Source: Deltaproteobacteria bacterium
GTDB taxonomy: Bacteria > Desulfobacterota > Syntrophia > Syntrophales > UBA8958
Assembly: GCA_026388335.1 (NCBI GenBank)
Contig: JAPLJZ010000206.1
Span: 1 to 47,818 of the forward strand
DNA: 47,818 bases
Reading direction: 5' to 3'
In this document: positions 47,141-47,818 of the stretch, piece by piece
Layout of the letters: every line of letters starts with the position of its first letter
Numbering within the stretch: the first letter of the stretch is position 1
Made by a program: the position numbers and the translations under genes
Notes under the pieces: model-generated
What the model was told of the DNA's origin: nothing
Databases searched by the model: none
The model's input: only the letters and a program-made list of their open reading frames with translations

Positions 47141-47818
47141 ATGGGTAAACGTATTGGCATGGAAGTAGGAATCGCGGCGGCGGAGGCCGTGGGGCTCTGT
47201 AACATCGATGTGGCCGCCGTTTATCCCATCACCCCCCAGTCCCATATTGCCGAACATTTATCGAATATCGTTCATGACGGACGAATTGACGCCGAGTTCA
47301 TTACCGTTGAATCGGAGCATTCCTCCATCAGCGCCTGCGCCGGCGCCTCGGCGACGGGGGCCCGGGTCTACACGGCCACCAGTTCCCAGGGCCTGATGTA
47401 CATGCATGAGGTACTGCCCATCGTTTCGGCCATGAGGCTGCCTGTAGTTATGGGCAACGCCAACCGTGCCATTGCCGGTCCGCTGAACATCTGGAACGAT
47501 CATTCGGACATCATGAACCAGCGGGACTGCGGCTGGATCGTCATGCATGCGGAGAACGGCCAGGAGGTCATCGATATGACCATTCAGTCTTTCAAGATAG
47601 CGGAACATGCCGACGTCATGTTGCCGACGGTCGTTAATATGGACGGATTCCAATTGACCCATATGATCGAGCCCCTCGAATTTCCCACCCAGGCAGATGT
47701 GAACAAGTTCCTGCCCGACCGGGTTCCCTATGCCACCCTCCATCCGGATAAGCCAGTCTCCATGGGGTGCTTCAATATGCCCGAAATCTTTACGGAGACG
47801 ATGAAGGTAAAGGATACG
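47141..47818 (+). CDS. porA: Pyruvate:ferredoxin oxidoreductase, alpha subunit, 5' part
   Basis: The first 226 residues of the alpha subunit; the gene runs off the window. YPITPQSHIAEHLS near the start, VESEHSSISACAGASATGAR (about 47-66) and TSSQGLMYMHEVLP are the family signatures, and the first 20 residues (GKRIGMEVGIAAAEAV) are standard. The ATG follows GAGGAGG. The beta subunit, which binds thiamine diphosphate, is expected just beyond the window. Confidence 0.92.
   Translation, partial: MGKRIGMEVGIAAAEAVGLCNIDVAAVYPITPQSHIAEHLSNIVHDGRIDAEFITVESEHSSISACAGASATGARVYTATSSQGLMYMHEVLPIVSAMRLPVVMGNANRAIAGPLNIWNDHSDIMNQRDCGWIVMHAENGQEVIDMTIQSFKIAEHADVMLPTVVNMDGFQLTHMIEPLEFPTQADVNKFLPDRVPYATLHPDKPVSMGCFNMPEIFTETMKVKDT

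Overview
The window looks like chromosomal DNA of a strictly anaerobic, acid-oxidising Deltaproteobacterium in the modern sense (Desulfobacterota, perhaps Syntrophales such as Syntrophus or Smithella). This is inferred from gene content only: CoA-transferases, beta-oxidation genes, a B12-dependent acyl-CoA mutase, sigma-54 two-component control, LUD/CCG lactate oxidation genes and pyruvate:ferredoxin oxidoreductase. No rRNA, tRNA, CRISPR array or intact insertion sequence was seen.

Layout. (1) 1-2600: the 5' end of a DUF4326 gene, then about 2 kb of non-coding DNA with a large hairpin, four tandem 88-89 bp repeats and a one-stop pseudogene. (2) 2612-5915 (minus): a beta-oxidation trio (3-hydroxyacyl-CoA dehydrogenase, acyl-CoA dehydrogenase, thiolase), preceded by the severed C-terminus of a CoA-transferase. 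(3) 6199-25694 (minus): a long acyl-CoA cluster. It holds a PAS protein, a DUF169-CoaE fusion, two DUF2889 proteins (one fused to PHP), an acetyl-CoA hydrolase-type CoA-transferase, a glutaconate-CoA-transferase-like pair, MeaB, a two-subunit acyl-CoA mutase, a PduO-type adenosyltransferase, a crotonase, a DUF35 protein, two thiolase-fold proteins and a histidine kinase/NtrC-type regulator pair. Near-consensus sigma-54 promoters precede both the mutase and the thiolase-fold operons. (4) 26209-34999 (mostly plus): an accessory stretch of endonuclease I, small orphan genes, an amidohydrolase, DinB and a toxin-antitoxin pair. (5) 35269-47818: a lactate oxidation region (LUD protein, GlcF, GlcD, LctP permease, FadR-type GntR regulator, TauE/SafE permease, LutC, LutB-LutA fusion, pyruvate:ferredoxin oxidoreductase gamma, delta and alpha). 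TGGTNNNACCA operators recur in front of four of its transcription units.

How it works together. In region 5, lactate enters by LctP, is oxidised to pyruvate by the GlcD/GlcF and Lut-type proteins, and pyruvate goes to acetyl-CoA by the ferredoxin oxidoreductase; the GntR protein probably controls the set. Region 3 reads as a B12-dependent acyl-CoA pathway: CoA-transferases activate an acid, the mutase rearranges its carbon skeleton with MeaB and the adenosyltransferase keeping the cofactor active, and the crotonase/thiolase-fold/DUF35 set cleaves or hydrates the product. Several enzymes lack expected catalytic residues. The mutase lacks the Tyr, Arg and His known from methylmalonyl-CoA mutase. 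Both thiolase-fold proteins have Asn for the active-site His and Gly at or next to the nucleophile position. The crotonase lacks the second Glu, and the CoaE domain has a broken P-loop. The substrate is therefore probably not methylmalonyl-CoA, and this cluster is the best candidate for an undescribed system. Decayed pieces of MeaB, a CoA-transferase, an IS91-type transposase and a nucleoside phosphorylase show that it was assembled by rearrangement.
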